From positions 1 to 6,235 of the forward strand of contig JAEWAC010000323.1 of assembly GCA_023391895.1 (NCBI GenBank): DNA of 6,235 bases, written 5' to 3'. Position numbers and translations under genes: made by a program. Below the pieces are notes generated by a model that worked only from the letters and a program-made list of their open reading frames with translations, had not been told where the DNA came from and searched no databases. Below are positions 1-5,095 of this stretch, piece by piece (positions within the stretch are counted from its first letter, which is position 1; every line of letters begins with the position of its first letter). Source of the DNA: Bacteroidota bacterium (GTDB taxonomy: Bacteria; Bacteroidota; Bacteroidia; Chitinophagales; Chitinophagaceae).

Positions 1-213
1 CGTAAAACCTGGATTGGCTATATCACCGGTGCCGCTACGCTGCCGCCTTTGCCCCGGCCGGTACTGGCCTCCAACGGCATGACGCCGGCGGCCTCCCTGC
101 AACTGGCCCGCGAAAACCATTACCTGATCGACTTTTGGTATGCCCAGAACTACGAACCGGTGCAAGATGCCAAACTCGTCTTAAAAAACTACCGTTATCT
201 GGGCGCTTTATAG
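1..213 (+). CDS. C-terminal end of a probable bacterial sugar transferase (5' end outside window)
   Basis: Frame 1 is open from the first base to a TAG stop at 211-213, giving the last 70 residues of a protein. The tail begins RKTWIGY and ends with a segment reading WYAQNYEPVQDAKLVLKNYR, then YLGAL. In the bacterial sugar transferase family (undecaprenyl-phosphate glycosyl-1-phosphate transferases, PF02397) a GKMSLVGPRP-like turn is followed by a C-terminal helix of the form YYxxNWSxxxDLKILxKT. The two pieces here sit in the same order and have the same spacing of aromatic, Asn/Asp and Lys residues. If correct, the enzyme loads a sugar phosphate onto a lipid carrier at the inner membrane for polysaccharide synthesis. 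Pro-rich residues 16-20 replace the usual loop. The assignment is by pattern only, and the catalytic region is outside the window. The coding frame is secure; the family is a moderate guess. Confidence 0.5.
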   Translation, partial: RKTWIGYITGAATLPPLPRPVLASNGMTPAASLQLARENHYLIDFWYAQNYEPVQDAKLVLKNYRYLGAL

Positions 214-270
214 ACCCGGCGTACTAAAGTTGCTAATTTTACTGTTTATTTGTGATAACCGTATTCGTGC

Positions 271-1800
271 ATGGCCAGTATACTAGACATTAAAATACCC
301 AAAACGATTGCAAAAGCACTCCGCCTGACTGAAAATGACCTGCGTAGTCAGCAGTTGCGTGTGTTGAAAAAGCTGCTGAAAAAAGCCCGCTTCACTGAAT
401 TTGGACAACAATACCGCTTTGACGATATTTTATTAAGCCGTCACATTGGTAAAAAGTTTCAGGATATAGTGCCCGTGCATGATTATAATAAAATCTACGA
501 CGAGTGGTGGAAGAAAACCCTCGATGGTGTGCCCGATGTATCCTGGCCGGGAAAAATTAAATTTTATGCCCTGAGCTCCGGTACTTCGGAAGCCGCCAGT
601 AAATACATACCCGTTACCAAAGAAATGCTGCGCAGCAACCGGGTTAACTACCTGCGGCAATTACTGTCCCTTATTCATTATGAGAACCTGCCCTACAACT
701 CGGTGACCAAAGGCATTTTGATGCTGGGCGGCGCTACCGACCTGCAAAAAGGCAAGGCAGGCTGGTATGCCGGCGACTTGAGCGGCATCCTGATGAAGAA
801 CAAACCGTTTTGGTTTCAGACGTTTTACAAACCCGGTGGCCGCATTGCCGCCATTAAGGACTGGAACCAAAAGCTGCACGAAATTGTGGAGCATGCCCGC
901 GACTGGGACATTGGCTACATTGTAGGCGTACCGGCCTGGTGCCAGATGTGCATGGAAATGATCATTGAGCACTACAAGGTAAAAACCATACACGACATCT
1001 GGCCCAACTTCGGGTTTTTTGTGCACGGCGGTGTAGCGTTTGAGCCTTATAAAAAAGGTTTTGAAAAACTGCTGGCCAAGCCCATTGTGTATATCGAAAA
1101 CTATCTTTCCAGCGAAGGTTTTATTGGTTTTAAGGACCGCGAGCATGCCAAAGGCATGAAGCTGGTGCTGAACAATAACATCTTTATGGAGTTTGTGCCG
1201 TTCAACGATGAGAACTTTGACAGCGACGGCAAAATGGTGGAAAACCCCAGGGCGCTGATGATACACGAGGTGGAAGAAGGACGGGACTATGCCCTGCTGA
1301 TGAGCACCAACTCCGGCGCCTGGCGCTACCTGATTGGCGATACCGTACGGTTTGTAGACAAGGAGCGGGCCGAGGTGGTGATTACCGGCCGTACCAAGCA
1401 TTTTTTGAGCCTGGTAGGTGAGCACCTGAGCGTAGACAACATGAACAAGGCCGTGCAAATGGTAAGCGAGGAGCTGAACATCTGCATTCCGGAGTTCACT
1501 GTAGTGGGTTTTCCGTACCAAAACTTTTTTGCCCATAAGTGGTATGTAGCTTGTGATGATGCGGTGGATGAAAACGTACTGCGGGAAAAAATTGATCAGC
1601 ACCTGTGCGAGCTGAATGATGATTACGCGGTGGAAAGAACCAGTGCCCTGAAAGACGTGTTTTTGCAAAAGTTGCCCGAAGAGGCTTTTTTGAAGTTCAT
1701 GGAAGCCAAAGGAAAGCTGGGCAGCCAGCACAAGTTTCCCAGGGTGTTAAAAGGCAAGATGCTGCAGGACTGGAATGAATTTTTACAATCTTATTTATAA
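271..1800 (+). CDS. GH3 auxin-responsive promoter family protein (acyl-adenylating enzyme)
   Basis: This complete 509-residue protein has the GH3 family (PF03321) motif set in order. An ATP-binding loop LSSGTS lies at 101-106 with K111 just after it. YLSSEG at 278-283 corresponds to the second nucleotide motif (Y-x-SSE in plant GH3). YLIGD at 353-357 matches the YRLGD motif. ITGRTKHFLSLVGEHLS at 371-387 is the hinge between the large N-terminal and small C-terminal domains. HKFPRV at 487-492 probably carries the mobile C-terminal lysine. Plant members of this fold adenylate a carboxylic acid and transfer it to an amino acid; bacterial homologues are mostly uncharacterised, so the substrate is unknown. 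No transmembrane segment or signal peptide is seen, so it should be cytosolic. ATG 271 is the first start in frame; no strong Shine-Dalgarno precedes it, as is usual in Bacteroidota. It lies 57 nt after the sugar transferase and ends in a terminator. The length is somewhat below the plant proteins, which I recall as nearer 600 residues. Confidence 0.93.
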   Translation: MASILDIKIPKTIAKALRLTENDLRSQQLRVLKKLLKKARFTEFGQQYRFDDILLSRHIGKKFQDIVPVHDYNKIYDEWWKKTLDGVPDVSWPGKIKFYALSSGTSEAASKYIPVTKEMLRSNRVNYLRQLLSLIHYENLPYNSVTKGILMLGGATDLQKGKAGWYAGDLSGILMKNKPFWFQTFYKPGGRIAAIKDWNQKLHEIVEHARDWDIGYIVGVPAWCQMCMEMIIEHYKVKTIHDIWPNFGFFVHGGVAFEPYKKGFEKLLAKPIVYIENYLSSEGFIGFKDREHAKGMKLVLNNNIFMEFVPFNDENFDSDGKMVENPRALMIHEVEEGRDYALLMSTNSGAWRYLIGDTVRFVDKERAEVVITGRTKHFLSLVGEHLSVDNMNKAVQMVSEELNICIPEFTVVGFPYQNFFAHKWYVACDDAVDENVLREKIDQHLCELNDDYAVERTSALKDVFLQKLPEEAFLKFMEAKGKLGSQHKFPRVLKGKMLQDWNEFLQSYL

Positions 1801-1821
1801 TTTTTAGGCGTTCTTTGTGCT

Positions 1822-1857
1822 AACCTCTTTGACTGCTGCAGAGAGGTTTTTATTTTT
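1822..1857 (+). terminator. Intrinsic terminator after the GH3 gene
   Basis: AACCTCT (1822-1828) pairs perfectly with AGAGGTT (1842-1848). The stem can extend inward through a T-G wobble, a T-A and a G-C pair to a seven-base loop. A T-rich run (1847-1857, interrupted by one A) follows. It begins 22 nt after the GH3 stop, and its T-tract runs directly into the lysE ribosome-binding site. Confidence 0.8.
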
Positions 1858-1858
1858 A
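1828..1858 (+). promoter_or_regulatory. Candidate Bacteroidota-type promoter overlapping the terminator
   Basis: TTTG at 1828-1831 is followed after exactly 19 nt by TATTTTTA at 1851-1858. This matches the Bacteroidota consensus TTTG-N19-TAnnTTTG except for the last base of the -7 box. Transcription would start near 1864-1866, giving a leader of about ten bases before the lysE ATG at 1875 and leaving the AAGGAG site mostly outside the mRNA. The -7 box lies inside the terminator's T-tract, where T-richness makes chance matches likely, so the call is tentative. Confidence 0.25.
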
Positions 1859-1874
1859 AGGAGTTTCGATCGTT

Positions 1875-2510
1875 ATGCTGGATGCCATATTGAAAGGAAT
1901 TACATTGGGGTTTTTGTTGAGCATTTCTGTGGGGCCGGTCATTTTTTCCATACTCAAGCAAAGCATCAACAACGGTGTAAAAGGTGGGCTGGCTTTTATT
2001 GCCGGTGTTTCTGTAAGTGATATTTCTTTAGCCATTGCCAGTAATTTTTTTACGGAAATTTTTCGTTCGCTGAACGAAATGCGTACCCCTATTGGGATCA
2101 TGGGCAGCTTGTTTTTGATTTCGGTGGGCGTTTATTTTTTGTTCTTCAAAAAAGTAAAGGTCAACGAAGAAGGGGAGCAGCTGCTGGTGTTTCGCAAGCG
2201 CGACTACGCCAAGATGTTTCTGGCCGGTTATTTCATGAACATTTTAAACCCGGCGGTTATTATTTTCTGGCTTACCACGGCCACTGCTTTTATCGAGCAT
2301 ACGCTCAAACAACGGTTTGTTATTTTTGGGGTGGCCCTCTTGCTGGTGCTGCTGTTCGATATTTTGAAAGTGGTGCTGGCCGGCAAGCTCCGAAAGCGGC
2401 TGACCTTAAAAAACATTCTCCTCATCAACCGCCTCAACGGCCTGATACTGATTGGTTTTGGCGTAGCCCTGCTCTGGGGTTTGATTTTTTATACAGAGCA
2501 GATTGGCTAA
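1875..2510 (+). CDS. LysE/RhtB family amino-acid exporter
   Basis: This 211-residue integral membrane protein matches the LysE family (PF01810) in length and pattern. The N-terminus has G-x-x-LGFLLSISVGPVIF (about 8-24), the counterpart of the family's SPGP motif with V in place of P, then a glycine-rich helix ending GVSVSD (44-49). The fourth hydrophobic block contains N122, N125, P126, F131 and W132, the conserved NxxNPxxxxFW signature. About six membrane segments are visible, near 8-26, 36-58, 74-92, 115-139, 147-168 and 189-206, with a charged loop at 92-112. Family members export amino acids or related small molecules across the inner membrane using the proton gradient; the substrate cannot be read from sequence. 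An AAGGAG site at 1858-1863, 11 nt upstream, fixes the start at ATG 1875, a strong Shine-Dalgarno for this phylum. It is convergent with the ABC-F gene. Confidence 0.92.
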   Translation: MLDAILKGITLGFLLSISVGPVIFSILKQSINNGVKGGLAFIAGVSVSDISLAIASNFFTEIFRSLNEMRTPIGIMGSLFLISVGVYFLFFKKVKVNEEGEQLLVFRKRDYAKMFLAGYFMNILNPAVIIFWLTTATAFIEHTLKQRFVIFGVALLLVLLFDILKVVLAGKLRKRLTLKNILLINRLNGLILIGFGVALLWGLIFYTEQIG

Positions 2511-2530
2511 GGCGAAGGGGAGGCATCTTT

Positions 2531-2640
2531 TTCAAAAACCCATGTTGATAAGTTGACCGTTGATAGTTGACCGTTGACAGAAAGGAAAGCCTTCAAAACC
2601 CCATGTACTCCTCTCTCTCTTTTTTCATTTTGCATTTTAC
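2531..2640 (+). repeat. Left arm of an inverted repeat flanking the ABC-F gene
   Basis: This stretch matches the reverse complement of 4483-4587. The first 61 bases differ at about nine positions. Bases 2573-2604 are a perfect 32-nt match to 4514-4545 inverted. The remainder aligns with one gap of about six bases in the CT-rich run and ends at CATTTTAC in both arms. Confidence 0.85.
2544..2579 (+). repeat. Degenerate 7-bp tandem words, GTTGA family
   Basis: GTTGA starts at 2544, 2552, 2559, 2566 and 2573, giving steps of 8, 7, 7 and 7 bp with variable two- or three-base fillers. The inverted counterpart lies at about 4541-4573. The reverse-complement word TCAAC recurs at 4994-5031. Confidence 0.75.
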
Positions 2641-2652
2641 CTTTTGCCTTTC
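2626..2652 (+). repeat. Degenerate 7-8 bp tandem words, CATTTT family
   Basis: CATTTTG, CATTTTAC, CTTTTGC and CTTTC start at 2626, 2633, 2641 and 2648, immediately before the third boundary motif. Related words on the opposite strand lie at about 4483-4510. Confidence 0.6.
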
Positions 2653-2684
2653 TTCAAAAACCCATAACCAGCATCCCTTCAACC

Positions 2685-4271
2685 TTACAGGTTAATGGCC
2701 TGCTCAATATGCACTTGTTCTAAAAAATAGGCATCGTGTGATACCACGATCAAGGTGCCCCGGTAATCATTGATAGCGGCTGTCAGAATTTCAATGTTCT
2801 GGATATCCAGGTTATTGGTGGGTTCGTCCAGTATAATGATGTCGGGCGCTTGTTGGCTGATCGTGAGGCAGCAAAGCACCAGCCGCATTCTTTCTCCGCC
2901 ACTCAATACATGACACGGTTGATCCCAGTATTCTTTTGTAAACAAAAAGCGGTTCAGCCGGATCTTGATTTCATGCTCCTGCAAGGCCGCACTGTTAAAC
3001 TGTTGGGCCTGCTGGTAAACTGTGAGTTGATGGTTGATCAGCGAATAGTCCTGGTCTATATACACCCATTTGTTGTCTGCCCGGTAAACAGTGCCGGTTT
3101 GCGGCTCCAGTTGTCCTACTATTATTTTGATCAGGGTTGTTTTTCCCGAACCATTCAAACCTTTCAGGACTATTCGTTGGCCACTTCTCAGTTGAAACGT
3201 CAGGTTTTCTGCCCAGAGCCATTGCTTTTCGTAAGCATAGTTAATGTCGGTAGCGGTAAATAACATTTTCCCGTGGTGCAGTGCAGAGTCGTCAAAGCCG
3301 AGTTTTATTTTGTCCGCCTCGGGCAATGATGAACGCAGTTCCTGCAGTTCGTTGGCAATGCCACTGATTTTTTCGGCATGAATACTTTTGATTTTAGAAG
3401 TGCTTTTTTCGGCACTGTTTCTTAGGGTATTCATCATGATGGTGGGTACACCAGATTTTTCCTGCTTTTTCTTTCCACGGGCATCCAGTTTTTGTTGCCT
3501 TTCTACCGTTTCCCGTTCTTTTTCTTTGGCTTTTCGTAAAGCTTTTTCTTTGCTTTTTAGGTCCTGGTGCAAAGCATTTTGGGCTACCCCTTTTTGTTCT
3601 TTATAAAACTCGTAGTTACCGCCGTAAACAGTGATGCCTCTTTTGCTCAACTCACAAACGGTATCTAAAAGGTTTAATAATTTCCTGTCGTGGCTTACCA
3701 GTATTACTGCGCTTGTTGTAGCGTGAATAAAATCATACAAGAGCTGTCTGCCGGCTGTGTCCAAATGATTACTGGGTTCGTCCAGCAGCACTAGTTCGGG
3801 TTGATGAATGGAAATGCCTGCCAGGAAAACTTTTGTTTTTTGCCCGCCGCTCAACGTATCCATTTTTTGTGTCAGGTCCAAACCTGTTAATTGCCAATAG
3901 TGCAACGCTTCGCGGCAGCGTTCTTCAATCGTCCAATCGTCGTCAAGCAGGTTCAGATGGTGCTCCGTTACATTGCCGGAAAGGATCTGGTTGAGTGCCG
4001 CCAGTTTATCTTCTATTTGCAATGCCTGTGCAATGGTCAAATGATTGTACTGCCCGAAGATCTGCGGTACATAATAAGGCAGGGTATCAACAGTCAGCGT
4101 GCCTGCGGAAACGGGTAATGCTCCTGCAATGATCTTCAGCAGCGTGGATTTGCCGGAACCATTGTTGCCAATCAAGGCTACTTTATCGTGATGGTTTACC
4201 GTGAGGTTGATGTTTTCAAACAATAACTCTTTGTTGGGATGGAGGTAGGAAATGTTTTGTAGAATAAGCAT
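2685..4271 (-). CDS. ABC-F family ATPase (two ABC domains, no membrane domain)
   Basis: The 528-residue protein has two fused ABC ATPase domains and no membrane segments, the hallmark of ABC-F translation factors. Domain 1 has Walker A GNNGSGKST (35-43), signature LSGGQ (140-144), Walker B ELVLLDEP (159-166, catalytic E165), SNHLD, and H-loop H194. A Lys/Glu-rich linker (about 222-335) corresponds to the family's P-site-tRNA-interaction motif region. Domain 2 has GLNGSGKTT (371-379), LSGGE (456-460), DIIILDEP (477-484, E483), TNNLD and H512. All ATPase residues are present. ABC-F proteins bind the ribosomal E site; some relieve stalling and others protect against antibiotics that bind the 50S subunit. 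Sequence alone does not decide which, and no C-terminal extension is present. ATG 4271 follows a purine-rich AAAGAAAGAAG. It is convergent with lysE and flanked by inverted repeats. Confidence 0.94.
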   Translation of the reverse strand: MLILQNISYLHPNKELLFENINLTVNHHDKVALIGNNGSGKSTLLKIIAGALPVSAGTLTVDTLPYYVPQIFGQYNHLTIAQALQIEDKLAALNQILSGNVTEHHLNLLDDDWTIEERCREALHYWQLTGLDLTQKMDTLSGGQKTKVFLAGISIHQPELVLLDEPSNHLDTAGRQLLYDFIHATTSAVILVSHDRKLLNLLDTVCELSKRGITVYGGNYEFYKEQKGVAQNALHQDLKSKEKALRKAKEKERETVERQQKLDARGKKKQEKSGVPTIMMNTLRNSAEKSTSKIKSIHAEKISGIANELQELRSSLPEADKIKLGFDDSALHHGKMLFTATDINYAYEKQWLWAENLTFQLRSGQRIVLKGLNGSGKTTLIKIIVGQLEPQTGTVYRADNKWVYIDQDYSLINHQLTVYQQAQQFNSAALQEHEIKIRLNRFLFTKEYWDQPCHVLSGGERMRLVLCCLTISQQAPDIIILDEPTNNLDIQNIEILTAAINDYRGTLIVVSHDAYFLEQVHIEQAINL

Positions 4272-4289
4272 AACTTCTTTCTTTGAGGG

Positions 4290-4325
4290 TTAAAAGATTG
4301 TAGCGGGCTGCATGGAGCCGGCTAC
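4290..4325 (-). promoter_or_regulatory. Candidate leader: hairpin with a 7-codon ORF upstream of ABC-F
   Basis: On the minus strand, GTAGCCGGCT (4325-4316) pairs with AGCCCGCTAC (4309-4300) around a six-base loop, giving a 10-bp stem with one C-C mismatch. An ATG whose first base is the loop's third base opens a frame reading MQPATIF then TAA (4313-4290), which ends 18 nt before the ABC-F ATG. The ORF covers the 3' arm, so a ribosome translating it would disrupt the hairpin. Only four T residues follow shortly after the stem, so a terminator role is weak. Leader peptides are known upstream of several antibiotic-resistance ABC-F genes; here the role is inference. Confidence 0.3.
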
Positions 4326-4383
4326 CTGTCTTGCCTGAAAGAAATGTTATTCTACATGATCTATTGAATTAGCTGATGGAGCG

Positions 4384-4391
4384 CAAATATA
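4384..4391 (-). promoter_or_regulatory. Putative -7 box of the ABC-F promoter
   Basis: The minus strand reads TATATTTG, a perfect match to the Bacteroidota -7 consensus TAnnTTTG. No TTTG is found 19-21 nt upstream, so the -33 element is poor or absent. Transcription would start near 4377, giving a leader of about 105 nt that contains the hairpin at 4300-4325. Confidence 0.5.
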
Positions 4392-4404
4392 AGAATGTTT
4401 TTAG

Positions 4405-4434
4405 TTAGGGTGTTGATAGAGCCAGTAACCCTAA
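4405..4434. repeat. Inverted repeat upstream of the ABC-F -7 box
   Basis: TTAGGGT (4405-4411) is inverted as ACCCTAA (4428-4434) with a 16-nt gap. It covers the -33 region of the putative ABC-F promoter, so it could be an operator. A 7-bp dyad can arise by chance. Apart from this, 4392-4482 shows nothing I recognise. Confidence 0.25.
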
Positions 4435-4482
4435 TAGGCCCCCACTTGCTAGGGAGTCCCGGTGGAGAGAGCCATGAAAAAA

Positions 4483-4587
4483 GTAAAATGAAAAATGAAA
4501 AAATGAGGAGCATATGGGGTTTTGAAGGCTTTCCTTTCTGTCAACTGTCATCCGTCAACTGTCATCTTATTAACATGGGCATTTGAA
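4483..4587 (-). repeat. Right arm of the inverted repeat flanking the ABC-F gene
   Basis: This is the inverted partner of 2531-2640, including the perfect 32-nt match at 4514-4545. It lies beyond the ABC-F promoter region, so the two arms enclose the complete gene, its leader and its -7 box, about 1.84 kb in total. Confidence 0.85.
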
Positions 4588-4648
4588 TGTTATTCTGCTA
4601 AGCATATAAAATCATCAACTTCTTTAAAAGTCCATATGGGTTTGTAAA
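4511..4648 (-). repeat. Three inverted copies of the boundary motif at 61-bp spacing
   Basis: Read on the minus strand, the copies are TTTACAAACCCATATG (4648-4633), TTCAAATGCCCATG (4587-4574) and TTCAAAACCCCATATG (4526-4511). Their first bases lie at 4648, 4587 and 4526, again exactly 61 bp apart. The 4527-4573 interval repeats the GTTGA-word cassette of 2545-2591. The 4588-4632 interval has unrelated sequence yet the same length. Confidence 0.8.
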
Positions 4649-4652
4649 GATG
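4619..4652. repeat. Imperfect 34-nt palindrome where boundary motifs meet head to head
   Basis: A forward motif variant (4619-4638) and a reverse copy (4633-4652) share the central CATATG at 4633-4638. The two 20-nt arms agree at 16 of 20 positions. This marks a change in motif orientation: copies at 4511-4587 are inverted and those from 4808 onward are direct. Confidence 0.65.
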
Positions 4653-4697
4653 TGGTTTACGCCTAAAGCTTTTCCAATAAACAAAGTCCACTTACCT

Positions 4698-4730
4698 CTG
4701 TCATACCTTCCTTGAGCCGGGATATCCCGC
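4698..4730 (+). repeat. Dispersed CTGTCAT-type element, copy 1
   Basis: This 33-nt stretch starts CTGTCAT and ends ATCCCGC. It aligns without gaps to the reverse complement of 4875-4907 at 21 of 33 positions, best at the ends. From memory, strings of this general form, a short hairpin bounded by CTGTCAT and ATCTCCTGC, recur between genes in several bacterial groups; I could not check this. Confidence 0.4.
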
Positions 4731-4748
4731 ACCTTCAGCAATTTTTTT

Positions 4749-4782
4749 CTTTGTGCTCCTTTATGTCTTTGAGTCTTCGTGG
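4749..4782 (+). repeat. Degenerate 8-bp tandem words, TTTGTG family
   Basis: TTTGTG, TTTATG, TTTGAG and TTCGTG start at 4750, 4760, 4768 and 4776, giving steps of 10, 8 and 8 bp. The stretch precedes a direct boundary motif at 4808. Confidence 0.6.
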
Positions 4783-4874
4783 CCCAACATCATCCCAAAC
4801 AAACCTTTTCAAAACCCCATATACTCTTATAAGTAAAATGATGTTGGTAAACTTCTTTAAAAGTCCCTATAGAA

Positions 4875-4907
4875 GCAGGAGATGCCGAAACGAGTTCTGC
4901 ATGACAG
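4875..4907 (-). repeat. Dispersed CTGTCAT-type element, copy 2, with a small hairpin
   Basis: This is the inverted partner of 4698-4730. ATGCCGAA (4882-4889) and TTCTGCAT (4895-4902) pair at seven of eight positions around a five-base loop. Confidence 0.45.
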
Positions 4908-4993
4908 GTGGGAGGTATTATTAAATAGCAACCAGTCTGATCAAGTAAAAGTCTGGTAAACTTTTTTAAAAAACCACACGCAATACAAAATAT

Positions 4994-5031
4994 TCAACCT
5001 CTCAACCATTCAACTGGTCAACTCTTTCAAC
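4994..5031 (+). repeat. Degenerate 8-bp tandem words, TCAAC family
   Basis: TCAAC starts at 4994, 5002, 5010, 5018 and 5027, giving steps of 8, 8, 8 and 9 bp. TCAAC is the reverse complement of the GTTGA word at 2544-2579. The run ends directly at the boundary motif at 5035. Confidence 0.75.
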
Positions 5032-5058
5032 TGCTTCAAAAACCCATATGTTTTTACG

Positions 5059-5095
5059 AATCTGTGAAATCCTTTTTTCAATCCGTGAATCTGTG
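5059..5095 (+). repeat. Degenerate 8-bp tandem words, AATCTGTG family
   Basis: AATCTGTG (5059-5066), AATCCGTG (5080-5087) and AATCTGTG (5088-5095) occur between the boundary motifs at 5035 and 5106. The last two are adjacent. Words of this kind are, from memory, common in intergenic DNA of several bacterial phyla. Confidence 0.6.

Larger units (their letters stand above)
2531..2666 (+). repeat. Three direct copies of a 14-16 nt boundary motif at 61-bp spacing
   Basis: TTCAAAAACCCATG (2531-2544), TTCAAAACCCCATG (2592-2605) and TTCAAAAACCCATA (2653-2666) start exactly 61 bp apart. They fill most of the 174-nt gap between the convergent lysE and ABC-F genes. The first interval holds GTTGA words, the second a CT-rich stretch and CATTTT words, so the spacing is conserved while the contents differ. 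No clear terminator for either gene is seen in this gap. Confidence 0.8.

Noticed and set aside
661..1731. 356-codon open frame on the minus strand
   Set aside because: It lies wholly inside the GH3 gene, which has convincing family motifs. The antisense product is His/Val-rich with no recognisable motif, a typical shadow frame.
1817..2020. 67-codon + strand open frame overlapping lysE
   Set aside because: It starts in the terminator and overlaps lysE in another frame. The lysE frame has family motifs and a ribosome-binding site.
2531..2666. CRISPR array, because of repeats at exact 61-bp spacing
   Set aside because: The repeats are only 14-16 nt, vary between copies and occur in both orientations. 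The spacers are low-complexity words, and one is duplicated inverted elsewhere. No cas gene is visible.
2681..2693. AACCT/AGGTT hairpin at the ABC-F stop codon as a terminator
   Set aside because: The stem is five base pairs with a three-base loop and no T-run follows on the minus strand.
4395..4586. 63-codon + strand open frame
   Set aside because: It runs through the right inverted-repeat arm and the TTAGGGT dyad, has no family signal, and its sequence is explained by the repeats.
4511..4648. Integron attC-like sites, suggested by a unit length near 60 bp
   Set aside because: No attC-type core sites or paired simple sites are seen, no cassette ORFs lie between the copies, and no integrase gene is in the window.
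4712..4924. 70-codon + strand open frame
   Set aside because: It crosses TTTGTG words, two boundary motifs and a CTGTCAT element; the translation is that of repeat DNA.
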